Of a DNA stretch of 64,000 bases, positions 22,116 to 31,526 are shown one piece after another. Every line of letters begins with the position of its first letter. Within the stretch, counting starts at the first letter, position 1. The stretch covers positions 124,001 to 188,000 of the forward strand of contig NZ_JAKXMK010000028.1 in NCBI RefSeq assembly GCF_022524485.1, in the 5' to 3' direction. Position numbers and translations under genes: made by a program. Origin of the DNA: Pseudonocardia alaniniphila (GTDB lineage: Bacteria; Actinomycetota; Actinomycetes; Mycobacteriales; Pseudonocardiaceae). The notes under the pieces were generated by a model. It saw nothing but the letters and a program-made list of their open reading frames with translations, did no database searches and was not told the DNA's origin.

Positions 22116-24947
22116 CTACTTGGCGGGAGCCTTCTTCCGGGTGGTCGTGGTGCGCTTCTTCGGTGCCGGCCCGCGCGCCCGGCGTTCGGCCAGCAGCTCC
22201 GAGGCGCGCTCGTCGCTGATCTCCTCCACGCTGTCGCCCTTGCGCAGCGAGGCGTTGGTCTCGCCATCGGTGACGTACGGGCCGAACCGCCCGTCCTTGA
22301 TCACCATCGGCTTGCCGGTGGACTTGTCCGCGCCCAGCTCACGCAGCGGCGGAGTGGCCGCGGCGGTGCGGCGGCCGCGCTGCTTGGGCTGCTTGTAGAT
22401 CTCCAGCGCCTCGTCGAGCGTGACGGTGAACAGCTGCTCCTCGGTGGCCAGCGACCGCGAGTCGGTGCCCCGCTTCAGGTACGGCCCGTAGCGCCCGTTC
22501 TGCGCGGTGATCTCGGCGCCGCTCTCGGGGTCGGTGCCGACCAGCCGCGGCAGCGAGAGCAGGCGCAGCGCGTCCTCCAGCGTGACGGTCTCGGTCGACA
22601 TGTCCTTGAAGAGTGATCCGGTGCGCGGCTTGGGCTTGGCCGGCGCCTTCTTCTTGGAGCCGTTGGCGGTGGCCTCCGGAGCCACGGGCTCGGGAAGGAT
22701 CTCCGTGACGTAGGGCCCGTAGCGGCCCTCTTTCGCGACGATCTCGTGGCCCGTGGTCGGGTCGACGCCCAGGGAGCGGCCCTCCTGCGGCACCGAGAAC
22801 AGCTGCTCGGCGACCTCGGGGGTGAGCTCGTCGGGCGGGAGGTCGTCGGGCAGGTTGGCCCGCTGGGACTGCCCGTCGCGCATGCGCTCGAGGTACGGGC
22901 CGTAGCGGCCGACGCGCACCACGACGTCGTCGAACACCGGGACGGAGTTGATCTCCCGGGCGTCGATCTCCTCGAGGTTGATCCCGACGAGCTTCTTCAG
23001 CCCGCCTGCTCGTGCCACCGATCCCGTGCTGCCCTGGTCGGCGCCGAAGTAGAAGCCCGAGAGCCAGTCGGTGCGACCCTGCAACCCGGCGGCGATCGAG
23101 TCGAGCTCGTCCTCCATCGCGGCGGTGAAGTCGTAGTCGACCAGCCGCCCGAAGTGGTGCTCGAGCAACCCGACCACCGCGAACGCGATCCACGACGGGA
23201 CGAGCGCCTGGCCCTTCTTCCAGACGTACCCGCGGTCCTGGATCGTCTTGATGATCGACGCGTAGGTGGACGGGCGGCCGATCCCGAGGTCCTCGAGCGT
23301 CTTGATCAGACTCGGCTCGGTGAAGCGCGACGGCGGGTTGGTCGAGTGCCCTTCGGGCGTCAGCTCCGCGGCGGTCAGCGCCTGGCCCTGCGTGAGCTCC
23401 GGCAGCCGCGACTCGGCGTCGTCGGCCATGCCACCGGCCTGGTCGTCGACGGTCTCGACGTAGGCCTTGAGGAAACCGGGAAAGGTGATCGTGCGCCCGG
23501 ACGCGGCGAACGTGACCGCCTCGCCAGTGGCCGCGCTGCCGCCGATACGCACGCTCACGGTGGTGCCGCGGGCATCGGCCATCTGCGAGGCGACCGTGCG
23601 CTGCCAGATCAGCTCGTAGAGCCGGAAGTCGTCGCCGTCGACCTCACGGGCGATCTCGCCCGGCGTGCGGAAGGTGTCGCCGGCGGGCCGGATCGCCTCG
23701 TGGGCCTCCTGAGCGTTCTTCACCTTGCGCGTGTACTGCCGCGGCTGGGCCGGGACGTAGGCGTCGCCGTACAGGTCGCGGGCCTGAGTGCGGGCGGCCT
23801 GGATCGCCGACTCCGACAGCGTGATCGAGTCGGTACGCAGATAGGTGATGTAGCCGTTCTCGTAGAGCCGCTGCGCGCTGCGCATCGTGCGGTCGGCGGA
23901 GAAGCGCAGCTTCCGGCCGGCCTCCTGCTGCAGCGTGGATGTCATGAACGGGGGGTACGGCTTGCGGGTGTAGGGCTTCGACTCGACGGACTCGACGGTG
24001 AGACCACGGCCCTGAAGCGCCTCGGCCAGCCTGCGGGCGCTCTCCTCGTCGAGGACGCGGGCGGTCTCCCTGGCGCTGTCCGCGCTCTTGAGACGGCCGT
24101 CGGGGCCGAAGTCGCGCCCGGTGGCCACCCGGGTGCCGTCGATCGAGACCAGGCGCGCGGGGAACTGACGGGGGCTCGCCTCGACACCGGCGTCGAGCTG
24201 CGCGGCGATGTCCCAGTACGACGCCGACACGAACGCCATGCGCTCGCGCTCGCGCTGCACGATGATCCGCGTGGCCACCGACTGCACCCGGCCTGCCGAG
24301 AGCTTCGGCATGACCTTCTTCCACAGCACGGGGGAGACCTCGTAGCCGTAGAGGCGGTCGAGGATGCGGCGGGTCTCCTGCGCGTCGACGAGGTCGTGGT
24401 CGAGATCGCGCAGATTATCGATCGCGGCGCGGATGGCAGGCTCGCTGATCTCGTGGAACACCATCCGGCGAACCGGGATCCGCGGCTTGAGCGTGTCGAG
24501 CAGGTGCCAGGCGATGGCCTCGCCCTCGCGGTCGGGGTCCGTTGCGAGCAGGACCTCGTCGACCGACTTCAGAGCGTCCTTGAGCTCGGCGACCTTGCTC
24601 TTCTTCTCGGGCGTGATGATGTAGAGCGGCGTGAACTGGTTGTCGACGTCCACCCCGAGCCGCGCCCATGCCTCGCCCTTGTACTTGGCGGGGACGTCGG
24701 AGGCGCCGCGCGGAAGGTCGCGGATGTGCCCGACGGAAGCCTCGACGATGTAGTCGTTACCGAGGTACTGCTGGATCTTCTTCGCTTTCGTCCCGGACTC
24801 GACGATGACGAGCCGGCGTGGCGGTCGCCCGTTGGCGCTGACCGCAGCTGTGCCGTTGGGCCGACCCGGGGCGGCCTTCGCGGCAGCCTTCCGGCTGCCC
24901 GTGCCCCTCGGGGTCGCGGGCTTCGCACTCGTCGTTCCGGTTGCCAC
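22116..24947 (-). CDS. topA: DNA topoisomerase I
   Basis: A 943-residue type IA topoisomerase that relaxes negative supercoils. The Toprim domain starts at LVIVESGTKAKKIQQYL (about 46) and has DPDREGEAIAWH. The catalytic Tyr is in NGYITYLRTDS (about 368). Instead of Cys4 zinc fingers the C-terminal third has four GRYGPY-type repeats and ends in a Lys/Arg-rich tail (KKRTTTTRKKAPAK), as in mycobacterial TopA. The neighbouring Rv3647c-like gene upstream also matches the mycobacterial order. An essential enzyme with no defects seen. Confidence 0.97.
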   Translation of the reverse strand: MATGTTSAKPATPRGTGSRKAAAKAAPGRPNGTAAVSANGRPPRRLVIVESGTKAKKIQQYLGNDYIVEASVGHIRDLPRGASDVPAKYKGEAWARLGVDVDNQFTPLYIITPEKKSKVAELKDALKSVDEVLLATDPDREGEAIAWHLLDTLKPRIPVRRMVFHEISEPAIRAAIDNLRDLDHDLVDAQETRRILDRLYGYEVSPVLWKKVMPKLSAGRVQSVATRIIVQRERERMAFVSASYWDIAAQLDAGVEASPRQFPARLVSIDGTRVATGRDFGPDGRLKSADSARETARVLDEESARRLAEALQGRGLTVESVESKPYTRKPYPPFMTSTLQQEAGRKLRFSADRTMRSAQRLYENGYITYLRTDSITLSESAIQAARTQARDLYGDAYVPAQPRQYTRKVKNAQEAHEAIRPAGDTFRTPGEIAREVDGDDFRLYELIWQRTVASQMADARGTTVSVRIGGSAATGEAVTFAASGRTITFPGFLKAYVETVDDQAGGMADDAESRLPELTQGQALTAAELTPEGHSTNPPSRFTEPSLIKTLEDLGIGRPSTYASIIKTIQDRGYVWKKGQALVPSWIAFAVVGLLEHHFGRLVDYDFTAAMEDELDSIAAGLQGRTDWLSGFYFGADQGSTGSVARAGGLKKLVGINLEEIDAREINSVPVFDDVVVRVGRYGPYLERMRDGQSQRANLPDDLPPDELTPEVAEQLFSVPQEGRSLGVDPTTGHEIVAKEGRYGPYVTEILPEPVAPEATANGSKKKAPAKPKPRTGSLFKDMSTETVTLEDALRLLSLPRLVGTDPESGAEITAQNGRYGPYLKRGTDSRSLATEEQLFTVTLDEALEIYKQPKQRGRRTAAATPPLRELGADKSTGKPMVIKDGRFGPYVTDGETNASLRKGDSVEEISDERASELLAERRARGPAPKKRTTTTRKKAPAK

Positions 24948-25186
24948 CTGGTCCTACTCCATCGTCTACGGCCGTTTCGGCGCCGCGCACCAGCCGTCCT
25001 GCTGGGTTTCCGCGCCGGATGCGCGGACGTGCCCGGACACCGAGTATGCGGGTCCTCCGTTCCGGCAGTACCGGAACCTAGACTTCACCCGCCCACCTAG
25101 CGTGTCGCCCTCATCACACCGAGCGTCGCCCGGCGGAGCGCCTGCGACACCGTGTCGGCCTGCGCCGCGCGAGCGTAACCAGCTCG

Positions 25187-25798
25187 TCAAGACGCAGCCC
25201 TGCCCCAGCATCGGGGCCAGTCAGCGGTGTCGGCCCTGGCCGGAACCGGGCCGACGAGCTCGACGAGCCGTTGGACCCGTCGGGTGCCGCTGATCCGCAG
25301 CGCCTGTCCGCTACCCACCCTCGCGGGTGATATTCCGGCTCTGGTGGCCGCGGCCACCAGAGGTAAGTGGGTTTCAGGGGCGTGCGGGTCGAGCCCGAGC
25401 AGGTAACCGCCCCGCTCGTCGGGCTGGCCTGCGGCCAGAGCCCACAGTCGTAACGCCGCCCCGTCCAATTGCCATCCCGCCGGGACCGTTTTGACCGCCC
25501 CGTGTGTCCACGCCCGTGCCAAACCCACCAGATCGCAGCGGAACGCCGAGCGTAACGCGGTGGCCCCGCTCTCCGTCCGTACCGCCTCCATCCGGATGCC
25601 GGTGGCGGCGCACGCTGCCGCGAGCGCTGGTGCTCTGGCGGGATCGGGCAGCACGATCGAGAGCCGGGCCTGATCGCCCGCTCCGAACCTGACGATCTGT
25701 CCCGGCCCGCACAGCAGCCCGGCCAGATCGCTCACCCGCGGAGGGCGGGCATCGGCGGAGAACAGCGACAGCTGCGACACGAGCGCACAGTAGAACAC
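25187..25798 (-). CDS. Conserved actinobacterial protein next to topA (Rv3647c-like)
   Basis: A 203-residue soluble protein. The position directly upstream of topA and the length match the conserved hypothetical Rv3647c of M. tuberculosis. The sequence is alpha/beta with RLSIVLPDPARAPALAAACAATG and a repeated SPARVGSGQALRISGTRRV; no catalytic motif is evident. The start is the ATG at 25796-25798. About 240 bases without a recognisable gene separate it from topA. Confidence 0.7.
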   Translation of the reverse strand: MFYCALVSQLSLFSADARPPRVSDLAGLLCGPGQIVRFGAGDQARLSIVLPDPARAPALAAACAATGIRMEAVRTESGATALRSAFRCDLVGLARAWTHGAVKTVPAGWQLDGAALRLWALAAGQPDERGGYLLGLDPHAPETHLPLVAAATRAGISPARVGSGQALRISGTRRVQRLVELVGPVPARADTADWPRCWGRAAS

Positions 25799-25920
25799 GC
25801 GTTCGAGCGTTGTGGCCAGGGCGCGCCGAAAGATCGACGCTCTCGGGCGTCAGAGGAAGAAGGCGGCAAGCGCCTGATGGCCCTTCCGGGCGCCGGTCGG
25901 ATCGTCGACGACCGTGCTGG

Positions 25921-26526
25921 TCAGCGCGGGGCGGTGGCCGACAACGCGGAGAGCTGCTGGCACTGCGTCGCCCGTTCGGCGGCCTTCTGCAATCGGGGCG
26001 TGGCGCTCAGGTCGGCCAGCGGGTTCGGGGGAGTGATCGCGTCGAAGGTCGACTGGGCCTGGTTGAGCGCGGCCATGACGGACTCGGGGTTGTTCGCGTC
26101 GGCAGCGTCCACCGCGGTCTTGGCTCCGGTGAAGTCCTGCTCGAGGAACTCCAGCGCGCTCTGGGCCCGGCCCACGGCGTCGTTGCCACCCTGCACCGGT
26201 GAGCGGCCGATCGAACCGAGCTGCGAGCGGCCCTGCTGCACTCCGTTGAGGACCGTGCCGAGGTAGTCGCTGACGGCGCCCTTGACGGTGGGCAGGTCGG
26301 CCCCCGCCGGGATGGCGGGCGGCGTCGTGGCCGGCACCGCGAAGCTCATGACGGCCCCGCAGAGGCGGTCGGCCCAGGCCACTGGATCGCTCCCGGGGCC
26401 TTCGGTCGGGGTCGGGGCAGGGTCGGCGCCGGGGTTGCCGGCGACCGTGGTCGTGCAACCGGCGAGGACGCCGGCGGCGACGAGCACGGCGACAGCCGTC
26501 AGGGCGGGGCGGGTCGAGCGAGTCAT
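25921..26526 (-). CDS. Lipoprotein, paralogue 1 of a tandem triplet
   Basis: A 201-residue secreted lipoprotein: signal helix with lipobox LAGC (Cys about residue 23), then a low-complexity Thr/Pro linker and a helical domain. It shares with the next two genes the pattern WxxxxCGAxxxF, a central YLGT-type helix, IGRSPVQGGND and a C-terminal TQCQQL. The two shared Cys residues probably form a disulfide outside the cell. No enzymatic motif is present; a role at the cell surface is likely but undefined. Confidence 0.8.
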   Translation of the reverse strand: MTRSTRPALTAVAVLVAAGVLAGCTTTVAGNPGADPAPTPTEGPGSDPVAWADRLCGAVMSFAVPATTPPAIPAGADLPTVKGAVSDYLGTVLNGVQQGRSQLGSIGRSPVQGGNDAVGRAQSALEFLEQDFTGAKTAVDAADANNPESVMAALNQAQSTFDAITPPNPLADLSATPRLQKAAERATQCQQLSALSATAPR

Positions 26527-26644
26527 ACGCCGGCTCCGGATCGGTGGAAGGTCGGCGTCAGTGTGCCCGGGGCCCTCCGGCGCTGATCATGGAGGTCCGG
26601 CCGACCCGCAGCGCCCCGCCCCGGGCCGGCGTCGGTCCGCTGCG

Positions 26645-27238
26645 TCAGCCTCCGGTCTGGCGTTCGACCTGCTGGCAGTTCGGCGCCTGCGAGCTCGCCC
26701 GCTCCAGCTCGGGGCTGGTCTGCAGATCGACCGTGGGGTCCGGCATGTTCGCCAGCTGCTCCAGCGGCGCGACGGCCTTCGGCAGCTCGGTGCGCAGCGA
26801 CTGCGGGTTGGTGGTGTCGACCGCGTCCACCTGGGTCTTGGCGTTCTGGAAGGAGGTCCGGAACGTGGTCAGGGTCTGGGTCAGCCGGGTGATCACGTCG
26901 TCCCCGCCCGCCACCGGGGAGGGGCCTACGGCCGCAATTCCGTTGATCGCCGAGTCGGCCGCGGTCGCGCCCTGCCCGAGGTAGTCGCTGATGCCCTTCG
27001 CGAGCGCTGTGGGGTCGGACGCGGTGTTGAGCTGCGGTGGTGTGCCTGCCGTCTTGACGAACGGCAGGAGCGCCCCGCAGACGCCGTCCACCCACTGCAC
27101 GGGATCTCCCGCAGCGGTGGCAGGGGACTGTCCGGCCGGGGCAGCCGTGCCCGAGACGGCAGACGTGCAGCCCGCGATGCCCACCACTAGCGCGGCGAGC
27201 GCCGGAAGCAGCAGTACCGGACGCGGTGTGGTTGACAT
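26645..27238 (-). CDS. Lipoprotein, paralogue 2 of a tandem triplet
   Basis: A 197-residue lipoprotein from ATG 27238 with lipobox IAGC, followed by WVDGVCGALLPF, ISDYLGQG, VGPSPVAGGDD and a C-terminal NCQQVERQ. Alignment with the flanking paralogues shows one fold with the same Cys positions and an Ala/Thr-rich linker after the lipid anchor. It is spaced 118 bases from paralogue 1 and 73 from paralogue 3, all on the minus strand. Function unknown. Confidence 0.8.
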   Translation of the reverse strand: MSTTPRPVLLLPALAALVVGIAGCTSAVSGTAAPAGQSPATAAGDPVQWVDGVCGALLPFVKTAGTPPQLNTASDPTALAKGISDYLGQGATAADSAINGIAAVGPSPVAGGDDVITRLTQTLTTFRTSFQNAKTQVDAVDTTNPQSLRTELPKAVAPLEQLANMPDPTVDLQTSPELERASSQAPNCQQVERQTGG

Positions 27239-27311
27239 GCTGCTCCTGGATCGAAGGTGATGTGGGCGGTCAGTGTGCCGCGTTGGCGGGCGGTGCACCG
27301 CGACAGGCCGG

Positions 27312-27866
27312 TCAGCGAGCAGGTGACGTCGTCGAGCGGACCTGCTGGCAGTTCGCGGCCTTGTCGGCGGCGGCCTTGAGCTCGTCGTTGGCCTGCAGTC
27401 CGGCGGTGGGGTCGGCCATGTTCCGCAGCTCCTGCAGCGGCGCGAGCGCCGTCGGAAGGGCAACGGACATGGTCTGGACGCTGGACGTGTCGACGGTGGT
27501 GAGTTGTCCGCGCGCCGCGTCGAAGCCGGTGCGGATCTGGGTCAGGGCTCCCTTGAGCCGGGCGACGTACTCGTCACCGCCTGCAACCGGCGATGGGCCG
27601 ATCGCGTCGAGTGCGGTGATGGAGCCCTGCACGGCGGTGCCCGTGGCAGTGAAGTAGTCGCCGAGCCCGCGAACGGTCGCGACGGGGTCGGCCCCGTTCA
27701 CTTGCGGCTGCGTCGTGGCCGCCCGGGCGAAGCCGGACAGCGCACCGCAAACCTGGTTCGTCCAGGCCACCGCCTCGGCGTCGCTGTCACCCCCGGTGCC
27801 GCACCCTGTCACGACGAGGAGAACGAACGCCGAGGCGAGTGTGTAGGTGAGCCTGCGAGTACTCAT
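27312..27866 (-). CDS. Lipoprotein, paralogue 3 of a tandem triplet
   Basis: A 184-residue lipoprotein with lipobox VTGC, a very short linker and the common domain: WTNQVCGALSGF, LGDYFTATGT, IGPSPVAGGDE, NCQQVRS. It is the most upstream copy and probably heads a three-gene operon. The conserved GPSPVAGGD loop is the best family signature and occurs in all three, although paralogue 1 reads GRSPVQGGN. Confidence 0.8.
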   Translation of the reverse strand: MSTRRLTYTLASAFVLLVVTGCGTGGDSDAEAVAWTNQVCGALSGFARAATTQPQVNGADPVATVRGLGDYFTATGTAVQGSITALDAIGPSPVAGGDEYVARLKGALTQIRTGFDAARGQLTTVDTSSVQTMSVALPTALAPLQELRNMADPTAGLQANDELKAAADKAANCQQVRSTTSPAR

Positions 27867-27948
27867 GCGGTCCTCCCGCAGCGGTGCGCATCATGACGCG
27901 CGGCGCGCGTCGATTCGCGGGGGAAGGTACTGGTAGGCCTCAGAACGG

Positions 27949-27986
27949 CCGGAGGCCGCCCACCCGAACGGGTGAACGGCCTCCGG
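27949..27986 (-). terminator. Terminator after hppA
   Basis: A 10-bp perfect stem CCGGAGGCCG/CGGCCTCCGG separated by 18 bases, 15 bases beyond the stop of the pyrophosphatase gene. Confidence 0.6.
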
Positions 27987-28000
27987 ACAGGGACGAGCGG

Positions 28001-30313
28001 TCAGCCGACCGAGCTGGCTGCCGGGGTGTCGGCGATCGAGGTGGAACGCCGCTTGGAGACGACGATCGCGGCGACGATGATCGCGACCGCCACGAGCGCG
28101 ATGGCGATGCGCAGCGGGGCCGAAGCCGACGGGCCGACGGAGAACGTCACGACCGCCGGGGCGATCAGCACCGAGACCAGGTTCATCACCTTGATCAACG
28201 GGTTGATCGACGGACCCGCGGTGTCCTTGAACGGGTCGCCGACCGTGTCACCGATGATGGTGGCCTCATGGGCGGACGATCCCTTGCCGCCGTGGTTTCC
28301 GTCTTCCACCAGCTTCTTCGCGTTGTCCCACGCGCCACCGGAGTTGGCGAGGAAGACCGCCATCAGTGTGCCGGCAGCGATGGCGCCGGCCAGGTAACCG
28401 GCCAGCGGGCCGACGCCGAGGCCGAAGCCGACGGCGATCGGGGCGAAGATCGCCAGCAGGCCGGGGGTGGCCAGCTCACGCAGTGAGTCGCGCGTGCAGA
28501 TGTCCACGACGCGGCCGTACTCCGGGCGGACAGTGCCTTCCATGATCCCGGGGTTGTCCCGGAACTGGCGACGCACCTCGAAGACGATGGCGCCCGCCGC
28601 CCGGGTGACCGCGTTGATCGCGAGCCCGGAGAACATGAACACCACCGACGCACCGATGATCACGCCGACGAGGGTGTTCGGGGCGAAGACCTCGAAGGCG
28701 AACGCGGTGCCGGCATCCTGCAGGGTGCCGCCCGCGTCGGCCAGAGCCTGGCCGATGGCATCGCGGTAGGAGCCGAAGAGCGCCGTGGCCGCGAGCACGG
28801 CCGTGGCGATCGCGATGCCCTTGGTGATGGCCTTCGTCGTGTTGCCGACCGCGTCGAGCTCGGTGAGGATGCCGACCCCGGCCCCCTCGACATCGCCCGA
28901 CATCTCCGCGATGCCCTGCGCGTTGTCCGAGACGGGCCCGAACGTGTCCATCGCGACGATGACGCCGACCGTGGTGAGCAGGCCGGTGCCCGCGAGGGCG
29001 ACCGCGAACAGCGCAACGGTGATCGAACCGGTGGCCAGCGTGAACGCACCGAACACCGCCGCGCAGATGACCAGCGCGGTGTAGACCGCCGACTCGAAGC
29101 CGATCGAGATGCCGGCGAGGATGACGGTGGCGGGACCGGTGAGCGAGGACTCGCCGACGGTCTTGACCGGCTTGTCCTCGGTGCCGGTGAAGTAACCGGT
29201 GAGCCAGAGGATCACGCCCGCCAGCACGATGCCGATGATGACGGCGATCGAGGCGATCAGCCGCGGGTCGCTGCCTGCCATGGCGGCAACGACCGTGGTG
29301 TCGGTCGGGTTCGTCAGTCCCTCGAAGCTGCCCGGGAGGTAGACGTAGGCGGCGATCACGCACAGCACCGCGGAGATGACCGCGGAGATGTAGAAGCTGC
29401 GGTTGATGGTGGTCAGGCTGCTCTCGCCCTCGCGGGTGCGGGTGATGTAGACACCCACGACGGCGGTGATCACACCGATGGCCGGCACGATCAGCGGGAA
29501 GAGCAGGCCTTGCAGGCCGAAGGCGGCGGTGCCGAGGATCAGCGCGGCCACCAGCGTCACGGCGTAGGACTCGAACAGATCGGCGGCCATGCCGGCACAG
29601 TCACCGACGTTGTCGCCGACGTTGTCGGCGATCGTCGCGGCGTTGCGAGGGTCGTCCTCGGGAATGCCCTGCTCGACCTTGCCGACCAGGTCGGCGCCCA
29701 CATCCGCGGCCTTGGTGAAGATGCCGCCGCCGACACGCATGAACATGGCGAGCAGCGCGGCGCCGAAGCCGAAGCCCTCCAGCACCTTCGGTGCCTGGCC
29801 GGCGTAGACCAGCACGACCACGGCCGCCCCGAACAGACCGAGGCCGACGGTGAACATGCCGACCACGCCACCGGTGCGGAACGCGATACGGGTGGCCTTC
29901 TCCCGGCCGCCCTCCTCGCGCGACGCGGCGGCGACGCGGATGTTGGCGAAGGTCGCGAGCCGCATGCCCAGGTTGCCGATTGTGGCAGAGAACACAGCGC
30001 CGACGATGAAGAAGATCGATCGCCCGATGCGCTCGCCGAGGTCGTCCGCCGGGAGAGCGAAGAGCAGGACGAACACGATCACGACGAATATGCCGAGCGT
30101 GCGGAACTGGCGGTTGAGGTACGCCGTGGCGCCTTCCTGGACCGCTCGGCCGATCTCCTGCATCTTGGAGGTGCCCTCGCCCGCGGCGAGTACCTCCCGG
30201 CGCAAGACGAAGCCGATGGCCAGGGCAGCAAGGGCGACCACCGCGACCACACCGACGAGGATGCGATCATTCGCTCCGAGCTCGAGGCCCTGGGCGAGGG
30301 TGGACGTGGACAT
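28001..30313 (-). CDS. hppA: Membrane-bound proton-pumping pyrophosphatase
   Basis: A 770-residue polytopic enzyme that couples pyrophosphate hydrolysis to H+ export. The substrate-site motifs are all present: ADVGADLVGKVEQGIPEDD, NVGDNVGDCAGMAADLFE and, near the end, DTVGDPFKDTAGPSIN. In GNTTKAITKG the residue after GNTT is Lys, which by family rules marks the K+-independent class. The start ATG 30313 follows AGGAGG, whereas an extension to 30439 is not supported. It recovers energy from biosynthetic pyrophosphate, for instance from the acyl-CoA synthetase reaction encoded further on. Confidence 0.95.
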   Translation of the reverse strand: MSTSTLAQGLELGANDRILVGVVAVVALAALAIGFVLRREVLAAGEGTSKMQEIGRAVQEGATAYLNRQFRTLGIFVVIVFVLLFALPADDLGERIGRSIFFIVGAVFSATIGNLGMRLATFANIRVAAASREEGGREKATRIAFRTGGVVGMFTVGLGLFGAAVVVLVYAGQAPKVLEGFGFGAALLAMFMRVGGGIFTKAADVGADLVGKVEQGIPEDDPRNAATIADNVGDNVGDCAGMAADLFESYAVTLVAALILGTAAFGLQGLLFPLIVPAIGVITAVVGVYITRTREGESSLTTINRSFYISAVISAVLCVIAAYVYLPGSFEGLTNPTDTTVVAAMAGSDPRLIASIAVIIGIVLAGVILWLTGYFTGTEDKPVKTVGESSLTGPATVILAGISIGFESAVYTALVICAAVFGAFTLATGSITVALFAVALAGTGLLTTVGVIVAMDTFGPVSDNAQGIAEMSGDVEGAGVGILTELDAVGNTTKAITKGIAIATAVLAATALFGSYRDAIGQALADAGGTLQDAGTAFAFEVFAPNTLVGVIIGASVVFMFSGLAINAVTRAAGAIVFEVRRQFRDNPGIMEGTVRPEYGRVVDICTRDSLRELATPGLLAIFAPIAVGFGLGVGPLAGYLAGAIAAGTLMAVFLANSGGAWDNAKKLVEDGNHGGKGSSAHEATIIGDTVGDPFKDTAGPSINPLIKVMNLVSVLIAPAVVTFSVGPSASAPLRIAIALVAVAIIVAAIVVSKRRSTSIADTPAASSVG

Positions 30314-30544
30314 CCGTCCTCCTGGTTCAGTGAATACCGGGCCAGGGAACTCCAGACGGCACCCCTGGCGTCTCGAAACCCGTCGCCGCAGGTGGGCGCG
30401 GTGCAGGCGTCTGCAGTCTATGGGTGGTACGTAGGGCACCCGCGAGTGAGGGGCAGGGGGGCGCTAAGCTTAACGATCTGATCACGAGTCGGTTGATTAC
30501 GGTTGGGATCCGAACTTGCCGATGGTGTCGATCGTGAAGTTCAC

Positions 30545-31513
30545 GTGACGGTCAGCGCTCCCTCACACCGGACACAGTTCCTGGTCATCACCTGCACCCT
30601 CGCTCTGCTCGTCGCCGTGCCCGTCGTCGCGGCCAGTGGGCTCGGCCACGCGGAGGCCAAGCCCGGCGGTGGAATGGCCTTCAGCGACCCGTCTGCGAGG
30701 CCCTCCGGTCAGCTCAGCGCTGCCATACCGGGCGTCGAGGCGCTGGCCGCACCGGTTGCGCCCGCCCCCCGCACCGGACTCGCCCAAGCCGCCGTCGACG
30801 CTGCGCAGGGGGCAGCAGCGGGCGCCACGGAACTCGCCGTCGCCGTGCTGGATCGCGAGACCGGCGAGCTCGCGCTCGGTGCGCGGGGCGGGGAGCCGTA
30901 CTACACCGCATCGCTGTCCAAGGTGCTCGTCGCCGTGGATATCCTCGACCGCAGGCGGCTCGACGGCCTGGCCGTCGCCGACGCCGACATCACCCTGCTG
31001 AACCGGGCACTGGGGCCCAGCGACGACAACGCCATGAACGCGCTCTGGAGCCGCTTCGACGGTGTCGGCGGCATCGGGAGGGTCAGCAGCCGGGTGGGGC
31101 TCACCGGCACCACAGGGCCGCGAGATCCATCCCAGTGGGGCGAGGTGTCGATGTCGGCCGAGGACACCGTGCGGACCTGGCGGTACTTGCTCGAGGACAT
31201 GCCCGCCGCCGACCGCGATCTGCTCGCCTCCGCCATGGAGGCCGCTCCGGCGCGGGCGGCCGACGGGTTCAACCAGGCGTTCGGGCTGCTCGCCCCGGCG
31301 GTGGACGGGCCGGACGCCCCGGGAGCGGTGGCCAAACAGGGCTGGATGTGCTGCTTCTCGGGGAAGTACTACATCCACAGCACGGGCGCGGTCGGCGGCG
31401 ATCGCCGCTTCCTGATGGCCCTGCTGGCCAGGGTGCCCCGCGCACCGGGCTGGGAGGCCGCACGCCAGGAGATGACGCGAATCGCCACCGCGGCGGTGCA
31501 GGCGACGGCCTGA
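30545..31513 (+). CDS. Exported beta-lactamase/PBP-fold protein
   Basis: A protein of about 322 residues with a signal helix (FLVITCTLALLVAVPVVAASG) and a serine beta-lactamase fold. The active-site SxxK is in TASLSKVLV, an SDDN motif stands where class A enzymes have SDN, and KQGWM stands in the KTG position. The altered third motif suggests a non-hydrolysing or peptidoglycan-related role rather than drug resistance. The start is uncertain: GTG 30545 gives a normal signal peptide, while a TTG at 30503 would lengthen it. It diverges from hppA and is followed 13 bases later by the helicase gene. Confidence 0.8.
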   Translation: MTVSAPSHRTQFLVITCTLALLVAVPVVAASGLGHAEAKPGGGMAFSDPSARPSGQLSAAIPGVEALAAPVAPAPRTGLAQAAVDAAQGAAAGATELAVAVLDRETGELALGARGGEPYYTASLSKVLVAVDILDRRRLDGLAVADADITLLNRALGPSDDNAMNALWSRFDGVGGIGRVSSRVGLTGTTGPRDPSQWGEVSMSAEDTVRTWRYLLEDMPAADRDLLASAMEAAPARAADGFNQAFGLLAPAVDGPDAPGAVAKQGWMCCFSGKYYIHSTGAVGGDRRFLMALLARVPRAPGWEAARQEMTRIATAAVQATA

Positions 31514-31526
31514 CCGTCGGACCGAT

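Noticed and set aside
22746..25100. Open frame of 784 codons on the plus strand across topA
   Set aside because: Antisense to a canonical topoisomerase I; the translation has no recognisable domain and typical antisense composition.
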